A stretch of 64,000 nucleotides of DNA from an uncultured Lachnospiraceae bacterium (GCA_910585905.1 CAJUID010000013.1:1-64000), one strand, 5' to 3'; positions 45,224 through 54,946 are shown, counted from the first letter of the stretch. Notes: a model not told the origin generated them from the letters alone. Translations and numbers: made by a program.

Positions 45224-47221
45224 CTAATCTGTAATGGATTTTGTCTTAAACGCACACACTCGGTCCATTCGCTTAACTGCTGTCGAAAAAGCAGCCGATT
45301 CAAAACTAACATACAAATAATTTCCGCTAATCGCAATCTCTTCATTCATTGTCGGCATTTCAACTGTCTTCTGCAGCGCCCCAATGGTAATGACCCCATC
45401 TGATAATTTTGATAAATCTGGTTTATAGACATCTAAAACATGCAGAAAACCGCGTTTACTAGAATCTGTCTGGCAGGAACGAGATAATATCAACCTTCCA
45501 TTATTTGTAAACTCAATTCCCTGAACTCTTGTAGGAATTCTTGTCAAGGCATACTGTTCTAGCGAAGGAGTTCCCTTCTTATCCTTAATTGTATATGCCC
45601 CAAGATATCCCGATTTTAATTCATCGTATGACCCTATCCAGAGTTTGTTTTTATAGTATGTCAGAGTAGAAGCCGCATGTGTCAATTCACATGTAACCTT
45701 AAACACGGCCTGATACGTCTTATTATCCGCATCAATTGCCTTTTCAATCTCGGAAAACGGTATTGCATGCACTTTCTTTGACTGTGTCACCCAAATATTA
45801 TATCCATCATATGTGATTCCACCTGCATGTGTCTTGTTAGGAAGCGCAACTGTTAAGATTAATTTCTTTCCAGTCTTATCCATAACATAGAGCGCCGAAT
45901 TTTCCTCCTGTTTCCTGTCATAGGCCGATAAAATCATATATGATTTGGCAAATGTAAGCCCCTGAGGACACATATTACTACTGTAGAACCCATCTACATT
46001 TGTACCAGAAATTCCAGGAATTACATACGTTTTAGAATAATTTACCTTCTTTTTGAAATCGGGACATTTCTGATATGCAGCCGAACTTGTAAATCCCTTT
46101 TTGTTTTTAAACAATTTCGGTGAAGTAACAGTAGACTTCTGTTTCTGCACTTTTGCTTTCTTCGCATCAGAAATTGAACTCTTATATTCCTTATCATTTA
46201 GAGTCCGGTATGCTTCCACTTTATATTGCGAATACGTACCATTTTTCAGATTCAGATGGATATAGGACGTGCTGCTCTTTCCTACAAGTGTAGAAAGATA
46301 CTGATATTCCTTCCCATCATACCAGTACAGATAGTAGCCTGTTGCACCAGTAACTGCCTCCCACGAAATCCTTGCTTTCTTCTCCCCTCCCTTAACCTTT
46401 ACAATAGGCTTTGCAGGAAGTGTCGTTGTCTTAACTACTGTACTGAATGAGCCTGCATTTTCTTCCACAAAATAATACGCGCATATTTTATATCGGTATG
46501 TCTTGCCAGAACTAAGGCCACTGTCTATATATGCGGCCTCATCTGAAGTGCCTGCCAATACATAGGATTCATTTGGCGCTGCACGGTAAATCCCGTACCC
46601 ATCAGCCCCATTTACCTCTTTCCATTTTAACTCAATACTTGTTGCCGTATTTTTTTCCACGGCAGCTTCTTTTACTTTTCCAGGCTTTGTATATGTCTCC
46701 AGCAATTCCGAAAACTCACCCTGAATCCCATTCTTTTCATCAAAAACACGAACCGCAAAATAATACTTCTTTGCCGCTTTCAGCCCAGTACAAGTGTAGG
46801 ATGCTTCCTGCGTACTGCCAAGCGAATCATACCGCTCTTCTTCCATATCGTACTGATAAATATAATAACTTGCCCCCTCTGGAACGTTACCAATCCACCC
46901 CAACGTAATAGAAGTCGTTGTATTATCAAGCATCTGCAGTTCCGATATCTGTAATAAATCTGCCGGATTCTGCGTTGGTTCTGGGCTTTCTGACGCATCA
47001 CCATCGCCTCCTGGAACTGCGCTTGCCTGTGTGCTGTCCCCACCAGTATCCGGCACCGCACTCGCCTGAACACTATCATCCGATACTTCTGCTGCAGCCT
47101 TATCGCCCTCCGCCGCACTGACATATCCAGCGGTCCCCAAACCGCCGCTAAAAATTCCGATCATCATTGCAACTGCCACTACACAGGCAATTCTCCTTCT
47201 TTTCCCTCTTGCAAAATACAT
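45224..47221 (-). CDS. secreted fibronectin type III repeat protein with propeller-like C-terminus
   Basis: A 665-aa exported protein: signal peptide (1-37), a Pro/Ser/Asp-rich linker, three fibronectin-III-like domains (about 90-370) with repeats of SITLGWIG / SIELKWKE / KARISWEA, then a C-terminal 280-residue region with repeated hydrophobic strands (GGITYDGYNIWVTQS, NKLWIGSYDELKSGYLGAY) resembling a beta-propeller. No sortase motif is seen. It stands between two TagF-like genes, which suggests a cell-surface role. GAGGG precedes the ATG. Confidence 0.8.
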   Translation of the reverse strand: MYFARGKRRRIACVVAVAMMIGIFSGGLGTAGYVSAAEGDKAAAEVSDDSVQASAVPDTGGDSTQASAVPGGDGDASESPEPTQNPADLLQISELQMLDNTTTSITLGWIGNVPEGASYYIYQYDMEEERYDSLGSTQEASYTCTGLKAAKKYYFAVRVFDEKNGIQGEFSELLETYTKPGKVKEAAVEKNTATSIELKWKEVNGADGYGIYRAAPNESYVLAGTSDEAAYIDSGLSSGKTYRYKICAYYFVEENAGSFSTVVKTTTLPAKPIVKVKGGEKKARISWEAVTGATGYYLYWYDGKEYQYLSTLVGKSSTSYIHLNLKNGTYSQYKVEAYRTLNDKEYKSSISDAKKAKVQKQKSTVTSPKLFKNKKGFTSSAAYQKCPDFKKKVNYSKTYVIPGISGTNVDGFYSSNMCPQGLTFAKSYMILSAYDRKQEENSALYVMDKTGKKLILTVALPNKTHAGGITYDGYNIWVTQSKKVHAIPFSEIEKAIDADNKTYQAVFKVTCELTHAASTLTYYKNKLWIGSYDELKSGYLGAYTIKDKKGTPSLEQYALTRIPTRVQGIEFTNNGRLILSRSCQTDSSKRGFLHVLDVYKPDLSKLSDGVITIGALQKTVEMPTMNEEIAISGNYLYVSFESAAFSTAVKRMDRVCAFKTKSITD

Positions 47222-47397
47222 AATACCCTCATTTCTGCGCCGTTTACTACATCTGGGCAGTTGTGTGCCTGACAGCGCACAGACACGCAACTGCAGTGTG
47301 AAATTCATTCTCCAGCAGCTTACTGCCGAGTATTTGGCATGTTCACACCCTCCCTATATTCCTTTCTATAATCTGCCGCATTACCAAACGCCAGACA

Positions 47398-48516
47398 TTA
47401 CAGCTCCAGCACAGAGAGGATTCTCTCTGTAGAGCGGTTGTCTATATAATCGTACTGTAATTTGGCAAAAGTTTGTCGTTTTTGGTTTTCTTTGGTGTTA
47501 TTAGAAAGAATTTCCAAAAATTCTTTTTCGTTATGCGCCACCGGCCCAGGCACCGTATCCTCATAATCGCGGTAAAATCCTCTGTCATACTTTTCAAGGT
47601 CAAATGCATATAATATAACTGGCTTGTCCAGCAAAACATATTCTACTATAGTAGAAGAATAATCTGTAACCAGTAAATCCGAAACAAAATATAAATCTGT
47701 GACCTGAGGATAGTCTGTCATGTTATAGCAAAAACTATTCTCAATAATATTGCCCACAGGATATTTGGGATGCATTTTAATAAGAATAACCCAGTCTTTT
47801 CCCAAAACCTGGTGGATTTTTTGGACAGAAAAATGTTCAAGAAGTTTTTTATTTTCTTCTGCTGTTTTCCGAAATGTTGGTGTATACAGCAATATCTTTT
47901 TTCCCCTCAGTTCTGGATAAACAAGGTAAAACTGCTCCCGCTCTCTCTGCCTTTTCCTCTCACCAAAATAAACATCCGTTATCGGCACCCCTTCTGCATA
48001 AATGCGGTCACCAGGGATACCAAATGCCTCCTCATAGTAAGGTACTATTTGCTTTGAAGTAACAAATAGATGTGTAATCCTGGAATTTGCCTGGATCACC
48101 TGTTTTCTGACCTTCTCATTTTTTTCCGTTGAAAGCCCAAATTTTTTAAACGCTCCCGCCCCGTGCCACAATTGAACAATCTTGGCCTTTCGGGATGGAT
48201 AGCAGTAACCTAGCGGAAGAAAATTGTCATTTAAAAACACACAAGCCGCTGTTGCCATGTGATAAGGCAGCACAACAAAAAACCGAAACATACCTCTTAT
48301 TTTTCTAGGCAGCCCCCCTAAAAATAAATCCTTTTTCGCATAGCTAAGAATGCGATACCTTGGTTCCCTCCCCTGCAATGCCAGCGCTGTTTCTAAAAGA
48401 TTTCCACTTAAGGCATGATTATGTCCATTAAATAACACTATTTTCTTTTTTTGCATTGGTAAAATCCTAAATAAATTAAAGAAAATGGCAAAAAACATAT
48501 AGCCTATCTTTTTCAT
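47398..48516 (-). CDS. CDP-glycerol glycerophosphotransferase family protein (short TagB/TagF type)
   Basis: A 372-aa protein with the same catalytic signatures as the 43419 gene: IVQLWHGAGAFKKFGLS, LYTPTFRKT, MHPKYP, LLVTDYSSTIVEYVLL. Its N-terminus is hydrophobic (YMFFAIFFNLFRIL). The two enzymes could act in series on a wall polymer. Nothing else of a teichoic acid pathway is in the window. Confidence 0.87.
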   Translation of the reverse strand: MKKIGYMFFAIFFNLFRILPMQKKKIVLFNGHNHALSGNLLETALALQGREPRYRILSYAKKDLFLGGLPRKIRGMFRFFVVLPYHMATAACVFLNDNFLPLGYCYPSRKAKIVQLWHGAGAFKKFGLSTEKNEKVRKQVIQANSRITHLFVTSKQIVPYYEEAFGIPGDRIYAEGVPITDVYFGERKRQREREQFYLVYPELRGKKILLYTPTFRKTAEENKKLLEHFSVQKIHQVLGKDWVILIKMHPKYPVGNIIENSFCYNMTDYPQVTDLYFVSDLLVTDYSSTIVEYVLLDKPVILYAFDLEKYDRGFYRDYEDTVPGPVAHNEKEFLEILSNNTKENQKRQTFAKLQYDYIDNRSTERILSVLEL

Positions 48517-48798
48517 CCTGTTTTCCTCTCAATCTTTTCCCTGCGAACACCTCTTGAATTGCTCAGAAATCAAACACCCTATTGCAGAATAACCAGCAAG
48601 TCCACCCCAAGGGGCGGAGTATTTGGTTCGTTACCCTATGAAATAAACCATATTCATAAGCAACTTCCAAACAATTCCCTACCATATTATCACAATATTT
48701 TCCAGAAGTCACATATATTATCAAAATAACATATATTATTAGGAATGTGTAGTTACTATCCACGGTCAATATTTTTTTGACAAGAATGGAGGATTTAT
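48517..48798. other. divergent intergenic region with a decayed palindromic repeat
   Basis: No gene is seen. At about 48566-48630 CAAACACCCT and AGTATTTGG (with GGGGCGG inside) echo the arms of the 32591-32667 palindrome. The AT-rich stretch from 48700 to 48780 probably holds the promoter of the subtilisin gene. Confidence 0.45.
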
Positions 48799-49764
48799 AT
48801 GAATCGCGCGGCCCAAATCATACACTTAAACTACGCCCGTCGTGAACATCTAACCGGCAAAGGCATAGGTGTAGCCATATTTGATACTGGCATTGGCTAC
48901 CATCCGGACCTGTTTTCTAGCGACCAAAACAAACTAGTCGCATTTATAGATACAATATATGGCAAAAAGAAATATTATGATGATAATGGGCATGGCACCC
49001 ATATCACTGGAATACTGGCAGGCAGCGGCAAAACCTGCAACGGCATGTTTGAGGGCATTGCACCTGGCTGTCACTATGTCGTCATCAAAGTTTTAAACCA
49101 TCGCGGCGAAGGCAGCACAGACAATGTACTGGCCGGAATCTCATGGGTATTGCAGCATTTTAAAGAGTATGATATCCGAATCGTTAATATTTCTATTGGC
49201 AGTACCCTTGGCAAAAACTATGATGAATCATCCCCGCTTGTGCAAGGCGTTAATAAACTATGGAGCGCCGGACTTGCTGTATTTACCGCTGCTGGAAACC
49301 ACGGGCCTTCACCTTACTCCATCGGAGCACCTGGAAACAGCAGAAAAATTATAACAGTTGGCTCCTCTGACATGATACGGGGCAGCGCTGGCAGGGATTA
49401 CTCTGGACGCGGACCGACGAGGAGCTGCATTAAAAAACCCGACATCGTTGCACCTGGTTCCAATATTGTAAGCTGTTATCCTATGATTCAAAACTCTCTT
49501 ACAAACGGTTATCATCCGATGCCGTCTACAAAAGACACACCAAATTCCTACAATGGCGCCTCCTATCTGCCACGGACCGGCACCTCAATGGCAACTCCAA
49601 TTGTCAGCGGCTGCGCCGCCCTTCTTTTAGAAAAATACCCATTTCTCACCAATAAAGATATCAAGCTTCGTCTAAGAAACACCGCGCTAAATCTTGGATA
49701 TTCCCATGCAAGGCAGGGCTGGGGGCTAATCCAGTGTGACCGTCTACTCTCAGGTAACTTTTAA
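48799..49764 (+). CDS. subtilisin-like serine protease (S8), no signal peptide
   Basis: A 321-aa protease with D29 (VAIFDTGI), H65 (NGHGTH) and S263 (RTGTSMATP), the complete catalytic triad. It begins directly with a short pro-like segment and no signal peptide or membrane helix, so it would stay in the cytoplasm as intracellular subtilisins do, or be released another way. GGAGG precedes the ATG; it is monocistronic with a terminator after it. Confidence 0.92.
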   Translation: MNRAAQIIHLNYARREHLTGKGIGVAIFDTGIGYHPDLFSSDQNKLVAFIDTIYGKKKYYDDNGHGTHITGILAGSGKTCNGMFEGIAPGCHYVVIKVLNHRGEGSTDNVLAGISWVLQHFKEYDIRIVNISIGSTLGKNYDESSPLVQGVNKLWSAGLAVFTAAGNHGPSPYSIGAPGNSRKIITVGSSDMIRGSAGRDYSGRGPTRSCIKKPDIVAPGSNIVSCYPMIQNSLTNGYHPMPSTKDTPNSYNGASYLPRTGTSMATPIVSGCAALLLEKYPFLTNKDIKLRLRNTALNLGYSHARQGWGLIQCDRLLSGNF

Positions 49765-49773
49765 AAGTGAAAG

Positions 49774-49797
49774 AACCGCCAAAAATGGCGGTTCTCT
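49774..49797. terminator. bidirectional terminator
   Basis: AGAACCGCC and GGCGGTTCT form a nine-pair stem with a six-base loop between the converging protease and cheV genes. Confidence 0.85.
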
Positions 49798-49840
49798 CTT
49801 CTTGAAAAAACGATTTACTTTTTATGTATATCCTGCCCTA

Positions 49841-50749
49841 TCAATCCTCATGCAAAAGCAACTCGTCCAGCTTCTTTACAAATGCCCCAAACTCATTCTT
49901 TGACATCTGAGCATTCGCACCAAGTCGTTCACCCTTACGCTGCATTTCCTCATTAATCAGCGAAGAGAAGATAATAACAGGCAAATCTTTCAACTCTGGA
50001 TCTGCACGAATCAGACGGAGCAATCTATGCCCATCCATCTGCGGCATCTCAATATCAGTAATAACGCAGGCAACTTTATCTCTTACATTGCCATCTTCCT
50101 TATACTGCTGTAGAATCTCCCAGAGCTCCAAGCCATTATTTGCAGGGATAAGATTCACATAACCTGCTTTATTCAGCCCATCAAAAATCATTTTACTCAA
50201 AAGCTGGGAATCCTCCGCATATAGAATCGGGGCATTACATGTCTTTCTCTTTCCAAGCTGATCCACATCCCCAACTTTAATCCCGACCTCCGGCGAAATA
50301 TCCGCAACAATCTTTTCAAAATCTAATAGGATTACAAGCTTTCCATCAAAATTTACAATTCCAGTTGCAACGCTTGAACTGGCACAATTCATCATGCTGT
50401 CTGGCTTAATGATAGCAGACCAATTAACACGGTGAATTCCGACCACTCCATGTACATGGAACCCTGTATTCAATTCATTGAAATTAGTAATCAGAAACAT
50501 ATCTGTTTTTGGATCTGTCCGCTCTTCCATCCCGAGGCACCTTGCAAGATTAATGATCGAAATCGTCTCGCCTCTCGTCGTAAAAGCTCCCTCAACATTT
50601 GGATGGCCATTCGGTATTGGAGTCAACGGATTGTACACAAGAATTTCACGAATCTTCGCCACATTAATTCCATAATAATTCCCACTCACCATAAACTCTA
50701 AAATCTCTAACTCATTTGTTCCACTTTCCAATAAAATATTTGTATCCAT
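49841..50749 (-). CDS. cheV: chemotaxis protein CheV (CheW-REC)
   Basis: A 302-aa protein: CheW-like domain (about 10-155, FMVSGNYYGINVAKIREIL) and receiver domain (about 170-300) with ITDIEMPQMDGH carrying the phospho-acceptor aspartate. It couples receptors to CheA and allows adaptation. Start at 50749 set by GGAGGAG. It supports motility in this organism. Confidence 0.93.
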   Translation of the reverse strand: MDTNILLESGTNELEILEFMVSGNYYGINVAKIREILVYNPLTPIPNGHPNVEGAFTTRGETISIINLARCLGMEERTDPKTDMFLITNFNELNTGFHVHGVVGIHRVNWSAIIKPDSMMNCASSSVATGIVNFDGKLVILLDFEKIVADISPEVGIKVGDVDQLGKRKTCNAPILYAEDSQLLSKMIFDGLNKAGYVNLIPANNGLELWEILQQYKEDGNVRDKVACVITDIEMPQMDGHRLLRLIRADPELKDLPVIIFSSLINEEMQRKGERLGANAQMSKNEFGAFVKKLDELLLHED

Positions 50750-50994
50750 ACTCTCCTCCATTCTAAACAGGTATCTGCTAACAGAGATTTCACTTAAATC
50801 TATTACACTGTACCGATCTTTTTCATTAGATTTATTTTACTATAGAGTACATCTATTTGCAAGCCGAAAAACACAAAAGCGATAAATCTTCCGTACAAAA
50901 TGTAATATAATCCCTGGCGTTTCAATCCCCTGCCTCATGCCCACATAGCGACTGTAAATATACCAAAAACAACACATGGTTATCCAATTTTCCA

Positions 50995-51408
50995 TTATTT
51001 TTTCTTGAATATTATCAGCTTACTAAACACAAAATTCAACAAAACAACAATCACGTTGACTACAATTTTCATCAACAGGTCATTCAATTTCCAAACCTCA
51101 ACGGTTACATACATCAGAAACATATCCAACACTGCTGTCGCAAGCCTACAGGCTATAAACGAAGTAAACTCCCGCAGAACCTCCGTCCAAGTCTCTGTTT
51201 TACTCTCAAAAACAAAAATCTTATTTGTCACATATGCAAACAAGATACTAATGGCAAGCGCAAGCCCATTTGCGACCATCAGGTCCAGCCGGATTACTCT
51301 GGCAAACAAAACATACCCTAAAATATTTGTCAATGTCGTAAGCCCGCCAAAAATCAGATACAATATTAACTCTTTATATTTAATAAATAAAGACCATAAA
51401 CTCTTCAT
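50995..51408 (-). CDS. GtrA family membrane protein
   Basis: A 137-aa protein with four membrane helices and the FGGLTTLTNILGYVLFARV and YVTNKIFVFESKT patterns of GtrA/DPMS-like flippases. It may move a lipid-linked sugar across the membrane for surface glycan synthesis. It follows the GntR regulator by 23 bases. Confidence 0.85.
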   Translation of the reverse strand: MKSLWSLFIKYKELILYLIFGGLTTLTNILGYVLFARVIRLDLMVANGLALAISILFAYVTNKIFVFESKTETWTEVLREFTSFIACRLATAVLDMFLMYVTVEVWKLNDLLMKIVVNVIVVLLNFVFSKLIIFKKK

Positions 51409-51431
51409 TCCAATTTTCCCTTTTCTACCAT

Positions 51432-52151
51432 CTATATTTTCCCCATCAGCTTATCCAATCCCTGATGTTCTATATTGGCAAGCGACTGAAAGATATGTTC
51501 ATTTGCAAGCCGCTCCGCCCTCTCTTCATCCTTGTGGATTACCGCCTCCAAAATAGCCTTATGCTCTGCACAGGCGGTCTTCGCCCTTTCCATAGAAGAT
51601 AACGTATTTTTCCGGACACGCTCCACATAGTGATGATAATCCGACAAAATATGTTCTAGAACCTTACTCCCACATGCTTTATATAAATTCAAGTGAAAAC
51701 GATTATCCAGCTCAAAAATCTGTTCCCAGTGTTCTTTCTGAATATGAAATTCACTCAAATAAATGATCTCCTCCAAATCTTCCGCCTGCTCCTCAGAAAT
51801 ATATTTACAAGCCCATTTCGCACAAAGCCCTTCTAGATAAGAACGAATCATGTAAATATCCCTGATATCTTTTGCGGTAATGCCATTCACATAGGCTCCC
51901 CTATTTGGGATAATGCTAACCAGCCCCTCCAATTCCAGTTGGCGCAGGGCCTCCCTTACCGGAGTCCTCGAAACTCCCAGCTCTTTGCTAATTGCTGCCT
52001 CTTTTAACTCATCCTTTTCTCTGTAATGTCCCTCTAAAATATCCTCACGAAGCTTATTAAAAACCTTACCGCGCAGGGAATATTTATCTAATTCCTCTTT
52101 TCCACCAGCATACCTATCCATTTCTTTCTCCATTCCTAGTACAGCATTCAT
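51432..52151 (-). CDS. GntR family regulator (FadR/FCD type)
   Basis: A 239-aa protein: winged helix (about 35-95, SKELGVSRTPVREALRQLELEGL) and an FCD ligand-binding domain of helices with metal-binding histidines (ELDNRFHLNLY and later HKAI). It would respond to an organic acid. The start at 52151 is set by AAGGAG; the leader upstream carries a structured segment. Confidence 0.9.
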   Translation of the reverse strand: MNAVLGMEKEMDRYAGGKEELDKYSLRGKVFNKLREDILEGHYREKDELKEAAISKELGVSRTPVREALRQLELEGLVSIIPNRGAYVNGITAKDIRDIYMIRSYLEGLCAKWACKYISEEQAEDLEEIIYLSEFHIQKEHWEQIFELDNRFHLNLYKACGSKVLEHILSDYHHYVERVRKNTLSSMERAKTACAEHKAILEAVIHKDEERAERLANEHIFQSLANIEHQGLDKLMGKI

Positions 52152-52216
52152 TTGGCTCCTTGTGTACTGCATCAAATAATCGTATTGCTGAAATAACAGA
52201 ATTTTTTCATTCTAAA

Positions 52217-52411
52217 AGGCAGCGGGACAAATATCCCTGCTGCCTCACCACGCACAGTCCCCGGTGTACGGACCAGAAAACTGATACGTCCCCAAAACAT
52301 CCCAGATCATAAATGCTTCCCTTTTCGCTTCCTGTGTACGGCCATTCCGTTCCAAGGTCTACATAAATTTTCCAAAATATTTTAGGCAGTTCTTAAACCA
52401 ACAGTATTCTA
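52217..52411 (-). ncRNA. candidate structured leader or small RNA ending in a terminator
   Basis: About 190 transcribed bases are predicted on the minus strand: a -10 (TAGAAT, 52406-52411), then CTGCCT (52384-52389), CACAG pairing with CTGTG, and at the end AGGCAGC, loop, GCTGCCT with TTTT (52217-52245). CTGCCT near the start can pair with AGGCAG of the terminator stem, a mutually exclusive arrangement. GTGTACGG occurs twice as a direct repeat, at 52264-52271 and 52334-52341. It could be an attenuating leader of the gntR gene or a separate RNA such as 6S. Confidence 0.4.
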
Positions 52412-52523
52412 TCATATTTTCGCAAAAATTTCACTCTTTTTCGTATAATGATATTGTGAAAAATAGCAAATGTAGTAAAATAGGGGTATTATGCTAACAA
52501 ACAACGTATGCATGGAGGTGTCA

Positions 52524-53195
52524 ATGGACGACAAACAATTTTGTTTTATCATCTGCTACAACAACACCGTTTTGCTGGAAGAATGCCTTCTTTACCTACG
52601 CCAGCTCACTATACCGGAAGGATATACTACCGATTTAGTAACAATACTGGAAGCCAATTCTATGACAGAAGGCTATCAGGCAGGCATGGAGGCCAGCAAT
52701 GCAAAATACAAAATATATCTGCATCAGGATGTCTTTATCCTAAACCGTAATTTTTTGTTTGACACCTTGCAGTTATTTCTTGCAAACCCTTCACTTGGAA
52801 TGCTTGGCATGGTCGGCACAAAAAAGCTACCCAAATCCGCTATAATGTGGGAAAGCAAGCAACGGGTCGGCGCACTCCGAAGCTGTACGCTCAATACAGT
52901 AGACGACTTTTTTGATATCCCAATTCAAACAGCCAGTAGCCAGCCTGAACCAGTCATGGCAGTTGACGGGCTTCTGCTGATGACCCAGTATGATGTCAGC
53001 TGGCGGCAGGATATATTTCATGGCTGGGATTTTTATGATGTATCACAATCTTTTGAATTTCGCAGAGCCGGTTATCAGGTTGCTGTCCCTTATCAAAAAA
53101 CTCCGTGGGTACTCCATGACTGCGGTTTCTTAAATCTCTCCCGGTATCAGGAGGCAAGAGACATCTTTGCTAAAGAATACCAAGGAGAATATTAA
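52524..53195 (+). CDS. glycosyltransferase family 2-like (StrF-type) protein
   Basis: A 223-aa protein with FIICYNN at the start and KYKIYLHQDVFI, the segment typical of the StrF-like branch of GT-A transferases, and VAVDGLLLMT and FHGWDFYDV later. It likely transfers a sugar. Start at 52524 set by GGAGG; the next gene overlaps its end. First gene of a three-gene glycosylation cassette. Confidence 0.8.
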   Translation: MDDKQFCFIICYNNTVLLEECLLYLRQLTIPEGYTTDLVTILEANSMTEGYQAGMEASNAKYKIYLHQDVFILNRNFLFDTLQLFLANPSLGMLGMVGTKKLPKSAIMWESKQRVGALRSCTLNTVDDFFDIPIQTASSQPEPVMAVDGLLLMTQYDVSWRQDIFHGWDFYDVSQSFEFRRAGYQVAVPYQKTPWVLHDCGFLNLSRYQEARDIFAKEYQGEY

Positions 53196-53715
53196 TTTAA
53201 ATATACAAGAACATTATCGAATGATTGAAAGGATTCAAAGAATAATGCAAAATAACTGCAAAGAATTGCTATACCAGATGGTGCAGACTGGAAGATTTTC
53301 CGAAGCCGCCTCTTATACAAAGAATCATATCAAAGAACATCAAAACGAAGAATATTTCGTTTTATTCTTTATCCTTTTCCGCATTTGGGAAGAGGAGCAG
53401 CAGGCAAAGGTTCCTACAATCTTTTCTTCCCCCCTGGGACATTCGCCTAAAACGCTGTTAGATCACTACACCCAGATTAAGCTCTATCTCAGACGGTTTG
53501 AATACCAGATGCCAGATGAGATACTAGAAGAAGCCATAAAATATTTTACGGCAAATCAAGTATCCCCCTATGCACTCTACCATATTGCACAATTTGCCTG
53601 TGTAAAACCCAACACCGCGTTTCAAGAGCTTGCAAGAATGTATCAGGCAGGAGGGCAAAAGGAATTTGCCTCAATTTTTCTGAATGCTGCCAAAAATGAA
53701 AACAATGGAGCATAA
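53167..53715 (+). CDS. hypothetical helical protein of the glycosyltransferase cassette
   Basis: A protein of up to 182 aa, all-helical by composition, resembling a TPR-like repeat protein; I cannot assign a function. The first start candidate is a TTG at 53167, with AGGAGG 12 bases upstream inside the previous gene; an ATG at 53221 lacks a site. It overlaps the genes before and after, so the three are translated together. Confidence 0.6.
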   Translation: MLKNTKENINLNIQEHYRMIERIQRIMQNNCKELLYQMVQTGRFSEAASYTKNHIKEHQNEEYFVLFFILFRIWEEEQQAKVPTIFSSPLGHSPKTLLDHYTQIKLYLRRFEYQMPDEILEEAIKYFTANQVSPYALYHIAQFACVKPNTAFQELARMYQAGGQKEFASIFLNAAKNENNGA

Positions 53716-53743
53716 CCGCACATTAGAAAGGAACAAAGATGAA

Positions 53744-54946
53744 ATGAAAACACTTTTCCCAAATTGGAAGAACTTTGGCCTGGAAGATATCACAGAGACC
53801 TTAGAGCAAATGGGACACACCGTAATCCATTACACCAAAGAACCCAGAGATTACCGACTAGACCCGCGTTTCAAATCTGAACTCAAAAAATATATCCGGG
53901 CAGAGCAGATTGACTTTGTCTTTACATCCAACTATTTTCCAATTATATCGGACGCCTGCAATGAACTGGATATACCATATTTATCATGGTGCTATGACAG
54001 CCCTTTGATTCTGACATATTCTAAAACAGTCTACCATCCTTGCAACTATATTTTTCTATTTGACTCGCAGATGGTCCAGGACTTACAGTTACTTGGCGTA
54101 GAACATGCCTACTATATGCCAATGGCGGTTAATTCCAAACGCCTTGGGGCACTAAAAGCATCCCCAGAACAAAAAAAGACTGTACAGGCGGATTTGTCTT
54201 TTGTCGGCTCCCTCTATACAGAAAAACATACACTCTATGACCGGATGGAATGCCTGGATGCACACACGAGAGGGTATCTGGAAGGAATTATGGCTGCCCA
54301 GCAGTTACTTTATGGGGCGGATATTTTAGAAGCTGCATTAACAGACAATATTATTGAAAAACTGCTGGATTGTATGCCAATAAAGCTTCATACCGATGGA
54401 ATGGAAACCTACCGCTATGTCTATGCAAATTATTTCCTCTGCCGCAAAATTACGCAGACAGAACGCACAGACCTTTTACATCTAATAAGCAAAACCCTGC
54501 CAGATATCACATTAGAAAATGGCAAAAAACCACAACCAATGAAATTATACACACCAGAACGCACGCCTTTCCTCCCAGATATAAAAAATATGGGAACCGT
54601 TCATTATCTCCACGAGATGCCCCTTGTCTTCCGCCACAGCAAAATAAATCTAAACATCACTCTGCGGAGCATTAAAAACGGTATTCCACTTCGTGCTATG
54701 GATATTATGGGAGCCGGCGGCTTCCTGTTAACAAACTATCAAAACGATTTTAACTACCATTTTGTTGATGGGGAAGATTATGCCAGCTTTAGCAGCCCAT
54801 CAGAAATGTTGGATAAAATAGAATATTATCTTTCCCATGATGCCGAACGGCAAAAAATTGCTGAGAATGGATGGAAAAAGGTATGCAATGAACATACCTA
54901 TCAGATAAGAATGAAAGAAATGTTAGAAATTGCGGGACTTGCATAA
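53744..54946 (+). CDS. CgeB-like glycosyltransferase (DUF3880/GT-B)
   Basis: A 400-aa protein with the CgeB pattern: FVFTSNYFPIISDACNELDI, PYLSWCYDSP in the first half, then LNITLRSIKNGIPLRAMDIMGAGG, and the C-terminal RQKIAENGWKKVCNEHTYQIR. Family members transfer sugars to spore coat or flagellar proteins. The ATG at 53744 has AAAGGA upstream. Its end overlaps the converging coaE gene by 24 bases. Confidence 0.8.
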   Translation: MKTLFPNWKNFGLEDITETLEQMGHTVIHYTKEPRDYRLDPRFKSELKKYIRAEQIDFVFTSNYFPIISDACNELDIPYLSWCYDSPLILTYSKTVYHPCNYIFLFDSQMVQDLQLLGVEHAYYMPMAVNSKRLGALKASPEQKKTVQADLSFVGSLYTEKHTLYDRMECLDAHTRGYLEGIMAAQQLLYGADILEAALTDNIIEKLLDCMPIKLHTDGMETYRYVYANYFLCRKITQTERTDLLHLISKTLPDITLENGKKPQPMKLYTPERTPFLPDIKNMGTVHYLHEMPLVFRHSKINLNITLRSIKNGIPLRAMDIMGAGGFLLTNYQNDFNYHFVDGEDYASFSSPSEMLDKIEYYLSHDAERQKIAENGWKKVCNEHTYQIRMKEMLEIAGLA

